Assembly: GCF_012524205.1 (NCBI RefSeq)
Contig: NZ_JABACI010000004.1
Span: forward strand, 372,001-436,000
Direction of reading: 5' to 3'
DNA: 64,000 bases
From: Microbacterium salsuginis
Lineage (GTDB): Bacteria; Actinomycetota; Actinomycetes; Actinomycetales; Microbacteriaceae
Shown: piece after piece, positions 1 to 8,961 of the stretch
Numbering within the stretch: position 1 is the first letter of the stretch
Layout: each line of letters starts with the position of its first letter
Notes under the pieces: generated by a model
What the model was told of the DNA's origin: nothing
Databases searched by the model: none
What the model saw: only the letters and a program-made list of their open reading frames with translations
Program-made: the position numbers and the translations under genes

Positions 1-1551
1 GAGGTCCCGCGTCGCGGCCTCGACGGTGTAGCCTCGCACGTCCGAGATCGTGACCCGACCCGAGGCGACGACGAGGTTCACCGTCGTTCCGGCGGGGACG
101 TTCGCGCCCTCGGTCTGGTCGGCCGAGATGACGGTGCCGCCCGTCAGGCCGGGGTCGTTGCGCTGCGTGATCGTGCCGAGCGCGAGGCCGGCTTCTGCGA
201 GGGCGGTGGTGGCGGCATCCTGCGACAGTCCTGCCAGGGGCGGGACCGTCGACATCTCCTGCCCTGTCGAGACGTAGACGCGCACCTCCTGCTCGGGGGT
301 CACCGACGTCCCGGCGGCCGGATCGGTGCGGATGACATTTCCCTCCGCGACCTCCGTGCTCGCCTCTTCGTCCTGGATCGCGAGCAGGTCGTGCTCGGCG
401 AGCTCCTCGTTCGCGCGTTCGTAGGTCATTCCGGCCACATCGGGCACGATGCGCACGTTGGCCGGCAGATCGTCGCCCGGCTGGATCGTGAGCACCCAGA
501 ACAGCAGGGAGATGAGCAGTACCGCCAGCAGCCCGACGCCGGCCCAGATCCACGCGACCGGCGGTCCGGCCTGCGTGCGCTTCATGGTGGTGTCGGTGCT
601 CAGCTGCCGGAGCGAGCGGGCCGTCTCGGCCGCCTGCTTCGGGTTGGGCCCGTAGAGCTCGCTCGTGAGCGCCCCCACCTGGCGCTTGGACGGCTGACGA
701 CCGTCCACCGTCGCGTCCAGAGCCTCACGGAAGCCGCCGGCGTCCTGGTAGCGCTGGAAGGGGTCCTTGGCGAGGGCGCGCAGCGCGACCGTGTCGAGCG
801 CGCGCGGCACCGTCTCGTTGACCTCTGACGGCGGCACCGGGGCCTCGCTGACGTGCTGGTACGCCACGGCCACCGGTGACTCGCCGCGGAACGGCTGCCG
901 GCCGGTGAGCAGTTCGTAGAGCACGACACCCGTCGAGTACAGGTCGGCGCGGGCGTCGACGGGCTCGCCCTTGGCCTGCTCGGGCGAGAAGTAGGCGGCG
1001 GTGCCGAGGATCTGCGTCGTCTCAGCGACCGTCGAGGAGCTGTCGGACACGGCACGGGCGATGCCGAAGTCCATGACCTTCACCTGGCCGGCGTCGGTGA
1101 CCATGACGTTGCCGGGCTTGATGTCGCGGTGGACGACGCCGGCGCGATGCGAGTACTCGAGCGCCTCGAGGATGCCGTCGACATAGCGGACGGCATCCGT
1201 CACCGGGACCGGGCCCGCCGAGATGATGTCCTTGAGCAGATGCCCCTTGACCAGCTCCATGACGATGAACGGCACGGGGCGCACCACGCCGTCCGGACCG
1301 GTCAGCGAGTCCTCCCCCGCGTCGTACACGCGCACGATCGTCGGATGGGCCATCCTCGAGGCGGCCTGCGCCTCGAGACGGAACCGCGTGCGGAAGGCGT
1401 TGTCGTCGGCGAGTTCGCGATCGAGGATCTTGATCGCCACTTCGCGCCCGAGGGTGACGTCGTACCCGCGATAGACGCTGGCCATGCCGCCACGACCGAT
1501 GGCCTCGTCGACGCGATAGCGTCCCGAAAGCACGCGCGGCTCAGCTGTCAC
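1..1551 (-). CDS. pknB: Ser/Thr protein kinase PknB with PASTA domains (3' end outside window)
   Basis: Transmembrane eukaryotic-type kinase that senses muropeptides/lipid II outside and phosphorylates growth and division proteins inside. Visible in order: glycine-rich loop (GRGGMASVY) near residue 20, VAIKIL lysine, catalytic HRDIKPGN, DFG, an activation loop with paired Thr (VAETTQ), one membrane segment near residues 329-353, two complete PASTA domains (about 360-495) and the start of a third that is cut by the window edge. I chose the GTG at 1551 because a GGGGA motif lies 6 bases upstream; an in-frame GTG at 1557 abuts that motif. It is the last visible gene of the cell-wall operon, 80 bp after the other kinase gene. 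Family assignment is certain; total length is unknown. Confidence 0.96.
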   Translation of the reverse strand, partial: MTAEPRVLSGRYRVDEAIGRGGMASVYRGYDVTLGREVAIKILDRELADDNAFRTRFRLEAQAASRMAHPTIVRVYDAGEDSLTGPDGVVRPVPFIVMELVKGHLLKDIISAGPVPVTDAVRYVDGILEALEYSHRAGVVHRDIKPGNVMVTDAGQVKVMDFGIARAVSDSSSTVAETTQILGTAAYFSPEQAKGEPVDARADLYSTGVVLYELLTGRQPFRGESPVAVAYQHVSEAPVPPSEVNETVPRALDTVALRALAKDPFQRYQDAGGFREALDATVDGRQPSKRQVGALTSELYGPNPKQAAETARSLRQLSTDTTMKRTQAGPPVAWIWAGVGLLAVLLISLLFWVLTIQPGDDLPANVRIVPDVAGMTYERANEELAEHDLLAIQDEEASTEVAEGNVIRTDPAAGTSVTPEQEVRVYVSTGQEMSTVPPLAGLSQDAATTALAEAGLALGTITQRNDPGLTGGTVISADQTEGANVPAGTTVNLVVASGRVTISDVRGYTVEAATRDL

Positions 1552-1596
1552 AGTCACTCCCCTGCGTGGAACATCAGCCAGACTATCCGAGCGCGA

Positions 1597-1622
1597 GCGG
1601 GCCGCACGTCAGCGCGGCCCGC
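1597..1622 (-). terminator. GC-rich stem-loop between the two kinase genes
   Basis: GCGGGCCGC (1597-1605) pairs perfectly with GCGGCCCGC (1614-1622) across an 8-base loop, in the 80-bp gap between the pknA-like gene and pknB. No T-run follows, so it may be a weak terminator, an attenuator or an RNA-stability stem that sets lower pknB expression relative to the upstream genes. Function is inferred. Confidence 0.35.
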
Positions 1623-1630
1623 CCGGACGC

Positions 1631-3370
1631 TCAACCCTCGTCGTCGGTCTCGGGTTGGGGTGTAGGCGTTGCGACAGGCTGGATGGTGGCCGTCGCCTCG
1701 CCGGATGCCCCGGACGTGCGGTCGCCCGAGGGGCCGCCTGTGCAGGTGACGGTGTAGGTGACGATGACCGTTCCACTCGTGACGTTCGCCGGCACGGTGA
1801 TCTGCGAGTTCCGCTCCGAGCCGCCGAATGCAGAGCTCGACTGGCCGTTCGGGAACGTGCCCACCGACGTCGTGAAGTTGTAGGCGCTCGGCGACCCCTC
1901 GCCCGGAGGGCAGGTGTAGCCGGGCCAGCTGACTCCGATGGAGCCACCGGGCGCGACCGTCGCCGCGTCGAGCGTCGGGTTGCCCGGGGTCGGCATGGCG
2001 ACCTGAGGCCCGTACGTCGTGAGCGTGATCGTGGTTCCCGCCTCCACGCGGCCGGTCGGGTCGACGCTGTAGACGACACCCTCCTGGTCGGCCGTGGGGG
2101 CGGAATTGCCGGCGGTGCACGTGGCGACCAGATCGTTGGCCTCAAGCACGCCCCGCGCTTCGTCGCATGTCATCCCCTCGAGCCCTAGCGAGTTCACATC
2201 CACGCGTTCCTCGGTGGGTACCGGGGTGGGCGTGTTCGACGGTGTGCGGCTCGCACTGCTCGACGGCGTCGACGGGCCCGGATTCGGGTCTCCCTGGTTG
2301 GCCAGGACGGCCCAGATCGTTCCCGCGAGCACCAGCAGCAGCAACGCGATGAGCGCAATGAGCGGCCACGTCCAGGGGCTGCGCTTCTTCTTCTCGGCGG
2401 GCTGCTCGTCCTCGGCGCCGGGCTCGCCGGGTGCCGGCATGATGGCGGTGGCGGCGCCCGTCTCGCCACCGGCTGTCAGCAGCTGCGTGGCCGCATCCGT
2501 GGCGACGACGCCCGCGGCGACCGCGGGCACAGCGGCGACGGCGGCAGCGACATCACCACGGCGCAGTGCTGTCGCGGCACGCGCGACGGCGGCAGCAGAT
2601 GCCGGACGATCCTCGGGCTTCTTGGCGATCATCGCCATGACGAGGTTCTGCACCGGCGCCGCAACCGTCGCCGGAAGCGGCGGCGGCTGCTCGTTGATCT
2701 GCGCCATCGCGATCGCGACCTGCGACTCGCCCGTGAAGGGCCTCTTGCCGGCGAGGCTCTCGTACGCGACGATGCCCAGCGAGTAGATGTCGGTCGCGGG
2801 CGATGCCGGATGCCCCGACGCCTGCTCGGGCGACAGGTACTGCACCGTGCCCATCACCTGGCCGGTGGCCGTCAGCGGCACCTGGTCGGCGATGCGCGCG
2901 ATGCCGAAGTCGGTGATCTTGACGCGTCCGTCCGGCGTGATCAGCAGGTTGCCGGGCTTGATGTCGCGGTGCACCAGGCCGGCGGCGTGTGCGGCCTGCA
3001 GCGCGAGCGAGGTCTGCGCGACGATGTCGAGCGTCTTGTCGGTCGAGAGCGAGCCGTCGCGCTCGAGGATGGTCGAGAGGGCTTCGCCGGGGACGAGCTC
3101 CATGACGAGGAAGGCGCTGCCGTTCTCCTCGCCGTAGTCGAACACGCTCGCGATGCCCTCGTGGTTGACCAGGGCCGCATGCCGCGCCTCGGCGCGGAAG
3201 CGCTCGAGGAAGCCCGGGTCCCCCATGTACTCGTCTTTGAGGATCTTGATGGCGACGGTGCGTCCGATGACGTGGTCGGTCGCCTCCCACACTTCGCCCA
3301 TGCCGCCGATCGCAATACGCGAATCGAGTTCGTAACGGCCGCCGAAGGTCACCCCTTGCGTCGGTCTCAT
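1631..3370 (-). CDS. Ser/Thr protein kinase, PknA-like, with atypical extracellular region
   Basis: 579-residue membrane kinase paired with PknB. Kinase domain about residues 12-275: glycine loop IAIGGMGEVW, AIKIL lysine, HRDIKPGN, DFG, GTVQYLSPEQ. A basic KKKRSPW stretch precedes one membrane helix at about 346-368, then a Pro/Ser/Thr-rich linker. Outside there is a single PASTA-like unit holding two Cys (MTCDEAR and VATCTAG), followed by a beta-type domain with two more Cys (GYTCPPG, TVTCTGG). The ATG at 3370 overlaps the pbpA stop (ATGA), implying translational coupling; a longer reading frame upstream lies inside pbpA and is rejected. Mycobacterial PknA lacks such an extracellular part, so ligand sensing here may differ. 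Confidence 0.93.
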   Translation of the reverse strand: MRPTQGVTFGGRYELDSRIAIGGMGEVWEATDHVIGRTVAIKILKDEYMGDPGFLERFRAEARHAALVNHEGIASVFDYGEENGSAFLVMELVPGEALSTILERDGSLSTDKTLDIVAQTSLALQAAHAAGLVHRDIKPGNLLITPDGRVKITDFGIARIADQVPLTATGQVMGTVQYLSPEQASGHPASPATDIYSLGIVAYESLAGKRPFTGESQVAIAMAQINEQPPPLPATVAAPVQNLVMAMIAKKPEDRPASAAAVARAATALRRGDVAAAVAAVPAVAAGVVATDAATQLLTAGGETGAATAIMPAPGEPGAEDEQPAEKKKRSPWTWPLIALIALLLLVLAGTIWAVLANQGDPNPGPSTPSSSASRTPSNTPTPVPTEERVDVNSLGLEGMTCDEARGVLEANDLVATCTAGNSAPTADQEGVVYSVDPTGRVEAGTTITLTTYGPQVAMPTPGNPTLDAATVAPGGSIGVSWPGYTCPPGEGSPSAYNFTTSVGTFPNGQSSSAFGGSERNSQITVPANVTSGTVIVTYTVTCTGGPSGDRTSGASGEATATIQPVATPTPQPETDDEG

Positions 3371-4833
3371 CTGCCCAGCACCGCCTCCATGACCTTTTTC
3401 GCGATGGGTGCGGCGATGGTGTTGCCGCTGCCCGACTGTCCTTGACCGCCACCGTCTTCGACGACGACGGCCACGGCGACCTGCGGGCTCTCCGCGGGCG
3501 CGAACCCCGTGAACCACAGTGAATACGGATCACCGGGGCCGTTCTCCGAGGTACCGGTCTTTCCGGCCACGTCGACCCCGTCTATTCTTGCACCCGACGC
3601 CGCACCGTCACTGACATTGGCGACCATCATCGACACGAGCTCGTTCGCGATGTCCTCGTCGAGTGCCCGTCCGAACTCGGTGTCCTCGAATGTCTGCTGC
3701 ACCGCCAGGTCGGGTCCGATCACGCGGTCGACCATGCGGGGGTTCATCACCACGCCGCCGTTGGCGATGCCGGCCGACACCATCGCCATCTGCAGCGGCG
3801 TCGCCGTGACCTGGCCCTGGCCGAAGCCGCTGAGCGCGGTCTGCGCGTCGTCCATGATCGTGCGCGGGTAGCTCGACGCGGTCGAGAGCACGGGCAGCTC
3901 GAAGGAGCGGTCGAAGCCGTACTTCTCGGCCTCTTCGCGGATCGCCTGGTCGCCCAGTTCGACCGCCAGCTCGGCGAACGGGATGTTGCAGCTCAGGCGC
4001 AGCGCGTCGGCGATGGTGACAGTCTCGCCCGGGCCGCACGTTCCGCCGCTGGCGTTGAACACGAGGCTGCTCGACTGAGGCAGCTGGTACGACGCCGGGT
4101 TGGGGAGCGTCGACTGCGGGGTGTACTCGCCCGACGCGAGGGCCGCCGAGGCCACCACGAGCTTGAACGTCGACCCCGGCGGGTTCAGATCGCCGGCGAT
4201 GGCACGGTTCGACAGCGGCTTGCCGGGATCCGCGACGAGCGCGTCATGGGCCGCGTTGACCTCGGAGGGGATGTGCGAGGCCAGCAGGTTGGTGTCGAAG
4301 CTGGGGCTCGTCACCATGGCCAGCACGCGTCCGGTCGACGGCTCGATCGCGAGGATGCCGCCCTGCAGGTCGCCGAGTGCCTCGTAGGCGGCGCGCTGCA
4401 CCTGGGCGTCCAGCGAGAGCACGACGTTCGAGCCGCGCGGCGGCTGACCGGTGAAGATCCGCTCGACGCGGGCCAGGAACTGCGATCCGGCGGTGCCGCT
4501 CAGCGCGGCGTTCATCGCCTGCTCGATGCCGGTCACCGAACCTGGGCCCAAGGCGGGATTGATGTAACCGGTCACCGGCGCCCACATGTCGGCATCCGTG
4601 TACACCCGCTGCCAGCTGTAGACGTCGTTCGAGGGGACCGACGACGCGATCGCCGCGCCGCTGGCGATGATGGATCCCCGCTGCACCTCGAACGAGTCGT
4701 ACAGCGTGCGCTTGTTGGCCGGGTTCGAGCCGAGCGCGTCGGCCTGCACGACCTGGATCCAGCTGGTCGAGGCGAACAGCGCGAGGAACATGACGAGCAT
4801 CAGGATGCTGAGCCGTCTGAGTTCTTTTGTCAT
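3367..4833 (-). CDS. pbpA: Penicillin-binding protein 2 family transpeptidase
   Basis: Class B PBP that cross-links peptidoglycan together with the RodA/FtsW polymerase encoded just upstream. 488 residues: N-terminal membrane anchor (about 7-28), a dimerisation/pedestal region, then the transpeptidase domain with all three active-site motifs: STFK (SxxK, near residue 220), SCN (SxN, near 280) and KTGT (near 423). The start ATG has a strong AGGGGG site 5 bases upstream. It ends in a 4-bp overlap with the downstream kinase gene. In mycobacteria PbpA is phosphorylated by PknB, matching this context; the organisation is classical. Confidence 0.96.
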   Translation of the reverse strand: MTKELRRLSILMLVMFLALFASTSWIQVVQADALGSNPANKRTLYDSFEVQRGSIIASGAAIASSVPSNDVYSWQRVYTDADMWAPVTGYINPALGPGSVTGIEQAMNAALSGTAGSQFLARVERIFTGQPPRGSNVVLSLDAQVQRAAYEALGDLQGGILAIEPSTGRVLAMVTSPSFDTNLLASHIPSEVNAAHDALVADPGKPLSNRAIAGDLNPPGSTFKLVVASAALASGEYTPQSTLPNPASYQLPQSSSLVFNASGGTCGPGETVTIADALRLSCNIPFAELAVELGDQAIREEAEKYGFDRSFELPVLSTASSYPRTIMDDAQTALSGFGQGQVTATPLQMAMVSAGIANGGVVMNPRMVDRVIGPDLAVQQTFEDTEFGRALDEDIANELVSMMVANVSDGAASGARIDGVDVAGKTGTSENGPGDPYSLWFTGFAPAESPQVAVAVVVEDGGGQGQSGSGNTIAAPIAKKVMEAVLGR

Positions 4834-4898
4834 GATCGCCCCCTTCGGGCGATACGCGTTCGCAGGCTCACGCTCTTCAGGGTGTGCTCGTTCGTCAT
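4830..4898 (-). CDS. Possible 22-codon leader ORF between rodA and pbpA
   Basis: An ATG at 4898, one base after the rodA stop, opens a 22-codon basic frame ending in RRGRS. Its TGA overlaps the pbpA ATG (ATGA). It could couple rodA and pbpA translation across the 66-bp gap or be chance. No separate ribosome site is clear for it. Only the overlap is observed; expression is speculative. Confidence 0.25.
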   Translation of the reverse strand: MTNEHTLKSVSLRTRIARRGRS

Positions 4899-4899
4899 G

Positions 4900-6297
4900 T
4901 CAGCCGATCACCACCCGGGGACGGCTGCGGACGGCATCCGAGATTCTCAGCAGCAGCGCGACGATGATCCAGTTCGCCACCAGCGACGAGCCTCCGGCCG
5001 CGAGGAACGGTGTCGTGAGACCGGTGAGCGGGATGATGCGCGTGACGCCGCCGACCATGATGAACACCTGCAGCGCGATCGTGAACGACAGGCCCGTCGC
5101 GAGCAGCTTGCCGAAGTCGTCCTGGCCGGCCAGGCCGATGCGGATGCCGCGGCTCGTGAACACCATGTACAGGGCGAGGATCGCGAACACGCCGATCAGG
5201 CCGAGTTCTTCACCCAGCGCCGGGAGGATGTAGTCGCTCTCGGACACCGGCGTGATGTACGGCCGTCCCTGGCCGAGGCCGGTGCCGATGAGCCCGCCGT
5301 GCGCCATGCCGAACAGGCCGTTGACGAGCTGATAGCTCTCGTTGTCCATGCGCTCGGGGTTGAACGCGTCGAGCCAGTTGGTGAACCGGGCGCCGACGTA
5401 GGGCAGGATGCGCGACGCGAGGAAGGCGCCCGACACGGCGAGCACCACGCCGATGAGCACCCAGCTCGTCTTGCCGGTCGCGACGTAGAGCATCGCGACG
5501 AACATGCCGAAGATCATCACGCCCGTGCCGAGGTCTCGCTGCATCACGATGATGCCGAGCGAGACGAGCCAGATCACCAGCAGCGGTCCGAGCTCGCGGG
5601 CGCGCGGCCACGTCATGCCGAGGAAGCGGGTGCCCGTCGACGTCAGGCTCTCGCGGGTGCGCACGAGGTAGCCGGCGAAGAAGATCGCGAGAGCGATCTT
5701 CGCCAGCTCGCCGGGCTGGAACGTGAAGAAGCCCAGGTCGACCCACACGTCGGCGTTGCCGCCCGCGCTGAGGCCGGGGATGATCGGCAGCACCAGCAGC
5801 ACGATGCCGACGAAGCCGAAGATGTAGGTGTACCGGAAGAGCACGCGGTAGTTCTTCAGGAACAGCACGACCGCGATCGCCGCGACGAGAGCGATCGCCG
5901 CCCACGCGAGCTGGCGGGTCGAGTACGCCTCCCACCCGTGCCGGTCTGCGGCGATGTCGAGCCGGTAGATCATCGCCAGGCCGATGCCGGTCAGCAGCGT
6001 GGCGATCGGCACGACGAAGGGATCGGCATCCCGTGCCCGAAGGCGCAGGAGGATGTGCAGGGCGATCACGAGCGCCGTGAGGCCGCCGCAGTAGACCAGG
6101 AAGGTCCAGTCGATCGCGCCCATCGCGCCGAGCTGCACGAGCGCAATCGCCGATCCGTTGATCACGAAGGCGAACAGGAGCAGCCCCAGCTCACGGTTGC
6201 GCTGGGTCTGCGGAACGCGGATGCGCCGCAGCGCCCGCACGACGGCGGTGTCGGTGGCCACGGGGGCGGTCGCCTGACCGGTCGGTGCGCTGCTCAT
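4900..6297 (-). CDS. rodA: RodA/FtsW-type SEDS peptidoglycan glycosyltransferase
   Basis: 465-residue polytopic SEDS protein that polymerises lipid II into glycan strands with its partner PBP next door. About ten hydrophobic helices; recognisable stretches are RDLGTGVMIFG, the extracellular loop with GLFGMAHGGLIGTGLGQGRP, and ALGEELGLIG near the C-terminus. The N-terminal 45 residues are cytosolic and Thr-rich, a plausible kinase target. Start ATG at 6297 overlaps the phosphatase stop by 4 bp; the longer frame upstream is inside that gene. In this operon order the gene is usually called rodA, though sequence alone does not separate it from ftsW. Confidence 0.94.
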   Translation of the reverse strand: MSSAPTGQATAPVATDTAVVRALRRIRVPQTQRNRELGLLLFAFVINGSAIALVQLGAMGAIDWTFLVYCGGLTALVIALHILLRLRARDADPFVVPIATLLTGIGLAMIYRLDIAADRHGWEAYSTRQLAWAAIALVAAIAVVLFLKNYRVLFRYTYIFGFVGIVLLVLPIIPGLSAGGNADVWVDLGFFTFQPGELAKIALAIFFAGYLVRTRESLTSTGTRFLGMTWPRARELGPLLVIWLVSLGIIVMQRDLGTGVMIFGMFVAMLYVATGKTSWVLIGVVLAVSGAFLASRILPYVGARFTNWLDAFNPERMDNESYQLVNGLFGMAHGGLIGTGLGQGRPYITPVSESDYILPALGEELGLIGVFAILALYMVFTSRGIRIGLAGQDDFGKLLATGLSFTIALQVFIMVGGVTRIIPLTGLTTPFLAAGGSSLVANWIIVALLLRISDAVRSRPRVVIG

Positions 6298-7532
6298 CCG
6301 CCTCCCTCCGCGGTGTCGCTGATGCTCGCGACGATACGCCGTGCGTCTGAGAGGGAGCTCGCCGAGATGGTCTGCTCGACGGTCGCGCGGGCGAAGTCCG
6401 ACAGCGAGTCGAGGGGGATCTGCGTGTCCTCGTACGGCGTGGACAGGACGATGGGACCGATGTTCTGCTGCACGCCCTGGTAGATCACGACGGTGTCTTC
6501 GTCGGCGCCCACGAAGAAGCGGGTCTGGGTCCATTGGTAGCCGATCCACATCGCGCCGGCGATGAGGGCGAGCACGAGCAGGACGCCCGCGATCCAGCCC
6601 ACCCGGCGGCGTCGGGCGCGGCGGCGGTCCTCTTCGATGAGCTCCTCGAGGAACTCCGCGGCCGGCTCGAAGTGCGTGGGCTCGTTCGCGGCCTGCCGGT
6701 TCGGGTGCAGCCAGCTGGTGCGGCCCGGGCGCGCCGCGGGCACCTCGACGCCGACCGGGTTGGACGCCGAGCCCACGATCGTGGGCGTGCCCGAGAAGAC
6801 GGGATGCTGTCCGCCCACGTCGACCAGCACGATCGTGACGTTGTCGGGGGCGCCGCCGTCCAGCGCCTGCTTCAGCAGGTGGTCGGCGGTGCGGCCCGGG
6901 GCGAGCCCCATGCCGAGCGCTTTCGCGGTGTGGGGGTCGTCGACGACGCCCGACAGGCCGTCCGAGCAGAGCAGCCAGCGATCGCCGGGCTGGGTCGGCA
7001 TGATGAACGAGTCGAGCTCGGGATCGGGATCCATGTCGCCGAGCACTCGCATCAGCACCGAACGCCGCGGGTGGTAGCGCGCCTCTTCGGGCGTGATGCG
7101 CCCCGAGTCGACCAGGCGCTGCACGAACGTGTGGTCGGTCGTGATCTGCGTGAGCGCGCCGTCGCGGAACAGGTAGATCCGCGAATCCCCGATGTGCGCG
7201 ATGACCGCGTACTCGTCGACCATGATCAGCGCGCTGACCGTCGTGCCCATGCCGGCGAGCTCGGGCCGCACGTGCACCGTGTCGATCAGCTCGACGGCGG
7301 TGTCCGAGATCGCGTCGCGCAGGGCCTTCTCGGCGGCGGCCGTGGATTCGTACGGACGGTCGAGGCGTTCCAGCCGGGTGATGGCGAGACTCGAGGCCAC
7401 GTCACCTCCGGCGTGGCCTCCCATGCCGTCTGCGACGACGAACAGGTTCGAGCCGGCATAGCCGGAATCCTGGTTGTTGGAGCGCACCTTGCCGGTGTGC
7501 GAGATGGCGGCGCTCGAGCCCTGGAAGACCAT
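6294..7532 (-). CDS. pstP: PP2C-family Ser/Thr protein phosphatase PstP
   Basis: Dephosphorylates the kinases and substrates of this operon. PP2C motifs in order: RSNNQDS, VADGMGGHAGGD (metal-binding Asp), AHIGDSRIYLFRDG, LLCSDGLSG and GAPDNVTIVLVDV. After a linker with an acidic/basic stretch there is one membrane helix (about residues 335-357) and an outer domain of about 75 residues. 412 residues. I start at the ATG at 7532 (MVFQGSS), since the protein then begins just before the first PP2C strand and clears the fhaB stop; an earlier in-frame start would overlap fhaB. The ribosome site is poor. Confidence 0.95.
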   Translation of the reverse strand: MVFQGSSAAISHTGKVRSNNQDSGYAGSNLFVVADGMGGHAGGDVASSLAITRLERLDRPYESTAAAEKALRDAISDTAVELIDTVHVRPELAGMGTTVSALIMVDEYAVIAHIGDSRIYLFRDGALTQITTDHTFVQRLVDSGRITPEEARYHPRRSVLMRVLGDMDPDPELDSFIMPTQPGDRWLLCSDGLSGVVDDPHTAKALGMGLAPGRTADHLLKQALDGGAPDNVTIVLVDVGGQHPVFSGTPTIVGSASNPVGVEVPAARPGRTSWLHPNRQAANEPTHFEPAAEFLEELIEEDRRRARRRRVGWIAGVLLVLALIAGAMWIGYQWTQTRFFVGADEDTVVIYQGVQQNIGPIVLSTPYEDTQIPLDSLSDFARATVEQTISASSLSDARRIVASISDTAEGGG

Positions 7533-7551
7533 GCGAAGGGAGTCCGCCCGC

Positions 7552-8097
7552 TTACTTCCGCAGTTCGAAGGTCGTCGCGCCGACCTTGATCGGAGCACCG
7601 ACCTTGACCGGAATGGGCGCCGTGACGCGGGCGCCGTCGTGCCACGTGCCGTTGGTCGAGTCCAGGTCCTGGATCATCCACTGGTCGCCCCACAGCACCA
7701 GCCGCGCGTGGTGGCTCGACGTGTAGTCGTCGCGGATGACGAGGCCGGATTCGCTCGAGCGCCCGATGGTCAGCGGCTCGTCGCCGAGCGGCAGTTCGAG
7801 GCCGGTCTTGGGGCCGCTCGTGATCACGATGCGCGACACCGTGTCGGTGGTCGCCGGTCCTCCCGCCTCGGCCGCGCGAGCCGCGGCGGGTGCGGCGCCG
7901 ACGGCGGCGGTCACGGCAGCGCCCGTCGCTCCTGCGGGGGCGCTCGGCGCGGCGGGGGCAGCGGCCACCGGCTCCGGCATCCGTCTCACCTTCACACCGA
8001 AAAGATCGGCGCGCAGGGAGTACACGACGGCGAAGACGAACGCCCACAGCAGCACCAGGAAGCCGATGCGCAGCAGCAGAAGGGTGAGCTCGCTCAT
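7552..8097 (-). CDS. fhaB: FHA domain membrane protein FhaB (FipA-like)
   Basis: 181 residues: an N-terminal membrane helix (about 5-27), a long Ala/Pro-rich linker, and one C-terminal FHA domain that binds phosphothreonine (IGRSSESGLVIRDDYTSSHHARL and LDSTNGTWHDG, the conserved GR, S-H and N-G residues). In mycobacteria FhaB/FipA links PknA/PknB signalling to division. The ATG overlaps the fhaA stop by 4 bp, so the two are translationally coupled, and pstP follows after 19 bp. Confidence 0.95.
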   Translation of the reverse strand: MSELTLLLLRIGFLVLLWAFVFAVVYSLRADLFGVKVRRMPEPVAAAPAAPSAPAGATGAAVTAAVGAAPAAARAAEAGGPATTDTVSRIVITSGPKTGLELPLGDEPLTIGRSSESGLVIRDDYTSSHHARLVLWGDQWMIQDLDSTNGTWHDGARVTAPIPVKVGAPIKVGATTFELRK

Positions 8098-8837
8098 GCC
8101 AGCGGTCCCCCCTCGCGCAGGTCGAACATGCGGGTGGCCTCGTCGGCGGGCATCGGCGGCTTGGGCGGCGACGCCTGTGCGACGACGCGGAACACGATGT
8201 CGGTGCGGCCGATGCGGATCGTGGAATCCGGCGGCAACGCGGCCTCGGTGATCTTGCGCCCGCCCAGCAGCGTGCCGTTGGTGGACTTCATGTCGCGGAC
8301 CATGGCGCGCTCGCCGTCCCACAGGATCTCGACGTGCTTGCGGCTGGTGCCGGTGTCGGCGACGGTGATGTCGGCGTCGCTGCCGCGGCCGATGACGGTG
8401 CGGGACTTCGTGAGAGGGATGCGGCGACCCTCGACGTCGACCACTCCTCGCCACGAGACGCGCCCGCCCTGGGCGGTGCTCGACTCCACGCGCAGCGTGC
8501 CGGTCGACACGTCCTCGTCGCGACGCAGCGTGATCGAGACGGGACCGGCGAACGAATACCCCTGCGCCTTGGCGTGCTTGTGGACGAGGGTGTCGAGCTC
8601 GTGGACGAGCGCGTCGCCGAGGCCGGACATGCGCTCGTCGTCGGCGGGCGACAGTCGCACGGCGAACGTGTTGGGCGCGAGGATCCGGTCGCGGCTGACC
8701 ACCGCGGCCTTCTTGTCGAGCTCGCTGCGGAGGGCCGAAGCGATCTCCACGGGCTGGATGCCGCTGCGGAAGGTCTTGGCGAACGCGCTGTTCACAGCGC
8801 GTTCGAGACCTTTCTCGAAGCTGTCAAGTAGTCCCAC
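8094..8837 (-). CDS. fhaA: FhaA: DUF3662 plus FHA domain protein
   Basis: First gene of the operon, 247 residues. Residues about 1-115 form the DUF3662 domain (starts GLLDSFEKGLERAVNSAFAKTF); the FHA domain is at about 145-225 with VIGRGSDADITVADTGTSRKHVEI and MKSTNGTLLGG. In mycobacteria FhaA binds phosphorylated MviN and tunes late peptidoglycan synthesis. GTG start at 8837 with GAGGAG 4-5 bases upstream. No membrane segment. Confidence 0.95.
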   Translation of the reverse strand: MGLLDSFEKGLERAVNSAFAKTFRSGIQPVEIASALRSELDKKAAVVSRDRILAPNTFAVRLSPADDERMSGLGDALVHELDTLVHKHAKAQGYSFAGPVSITLRRDEDVSTGTLRVESSTAQGGRVSWRGVVDVEGRRIPLTKSRTVIGRGSDADITVADTGTSRKHVEILWDGERAMVRDMKSTNGTLLGGRKITEAALPPDSTIRIGRTDIVFRVVAQASPPKPPMPADEATRMFDLREGGPLA

Positions 8838-8870
8838 GGGGCTCCTCGGACGGGGGGTGCCGGTTGGTAC

Positions 8871-8899
8871 ATGCTAATTGCACAGTCTGCACCCGTCAT
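8871..8899 (-). promoter_or_regulatory. Probable promoter of the fhaA-pknB operon
   Basis: On the minus strand, ATGACG (8899-8894, four of six to TTGACA) and TAGCAT (8876-8871) are spaced by 17 bp. Transcription would start near 8864, about 27 bases before the fhaA GTG and after the preceding terminator. Called by eye from consensus and spacing only. Confidence 0.45.
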
Positions 8900-8920
8900 G
8901 AACGCCATCCGAGAAAGACT

Positions 8921-8954
8921 GCGCCCGGCCCTCGCGAAGGCGAGGACCGGGCGC
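8921..8954 (-). terminator. Rho-independent-type terminator after the secreted hydrolase gene
   Basis: A 15-bp arm beginning GCGCCCGG pairs with its complement around a GAAG loop, with one bulged position; on the minus strand the stem is followed by AGTCTTTCTC. It lies 8 bp beyond the hydrolase stop and just before the fhaA promoter, insulating the operon. Confidence 0.75.
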
Positions 8955-8961
8955 AGGCGGG

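Noticed and set aside
3371..3517. Longer N-terminus for the PknA-like kinase
   Set aside because: It would lie wholly within pbpA, is Arg-rich, and is not part of the kinase fold; the ATGA overlap supports 3370.
4246..6483. 745-codon plus-strand frame over pbpA and rodA
   Set aside because: Composition is Arg/His/Asp-rich and it lies opposite well-recognised genes.
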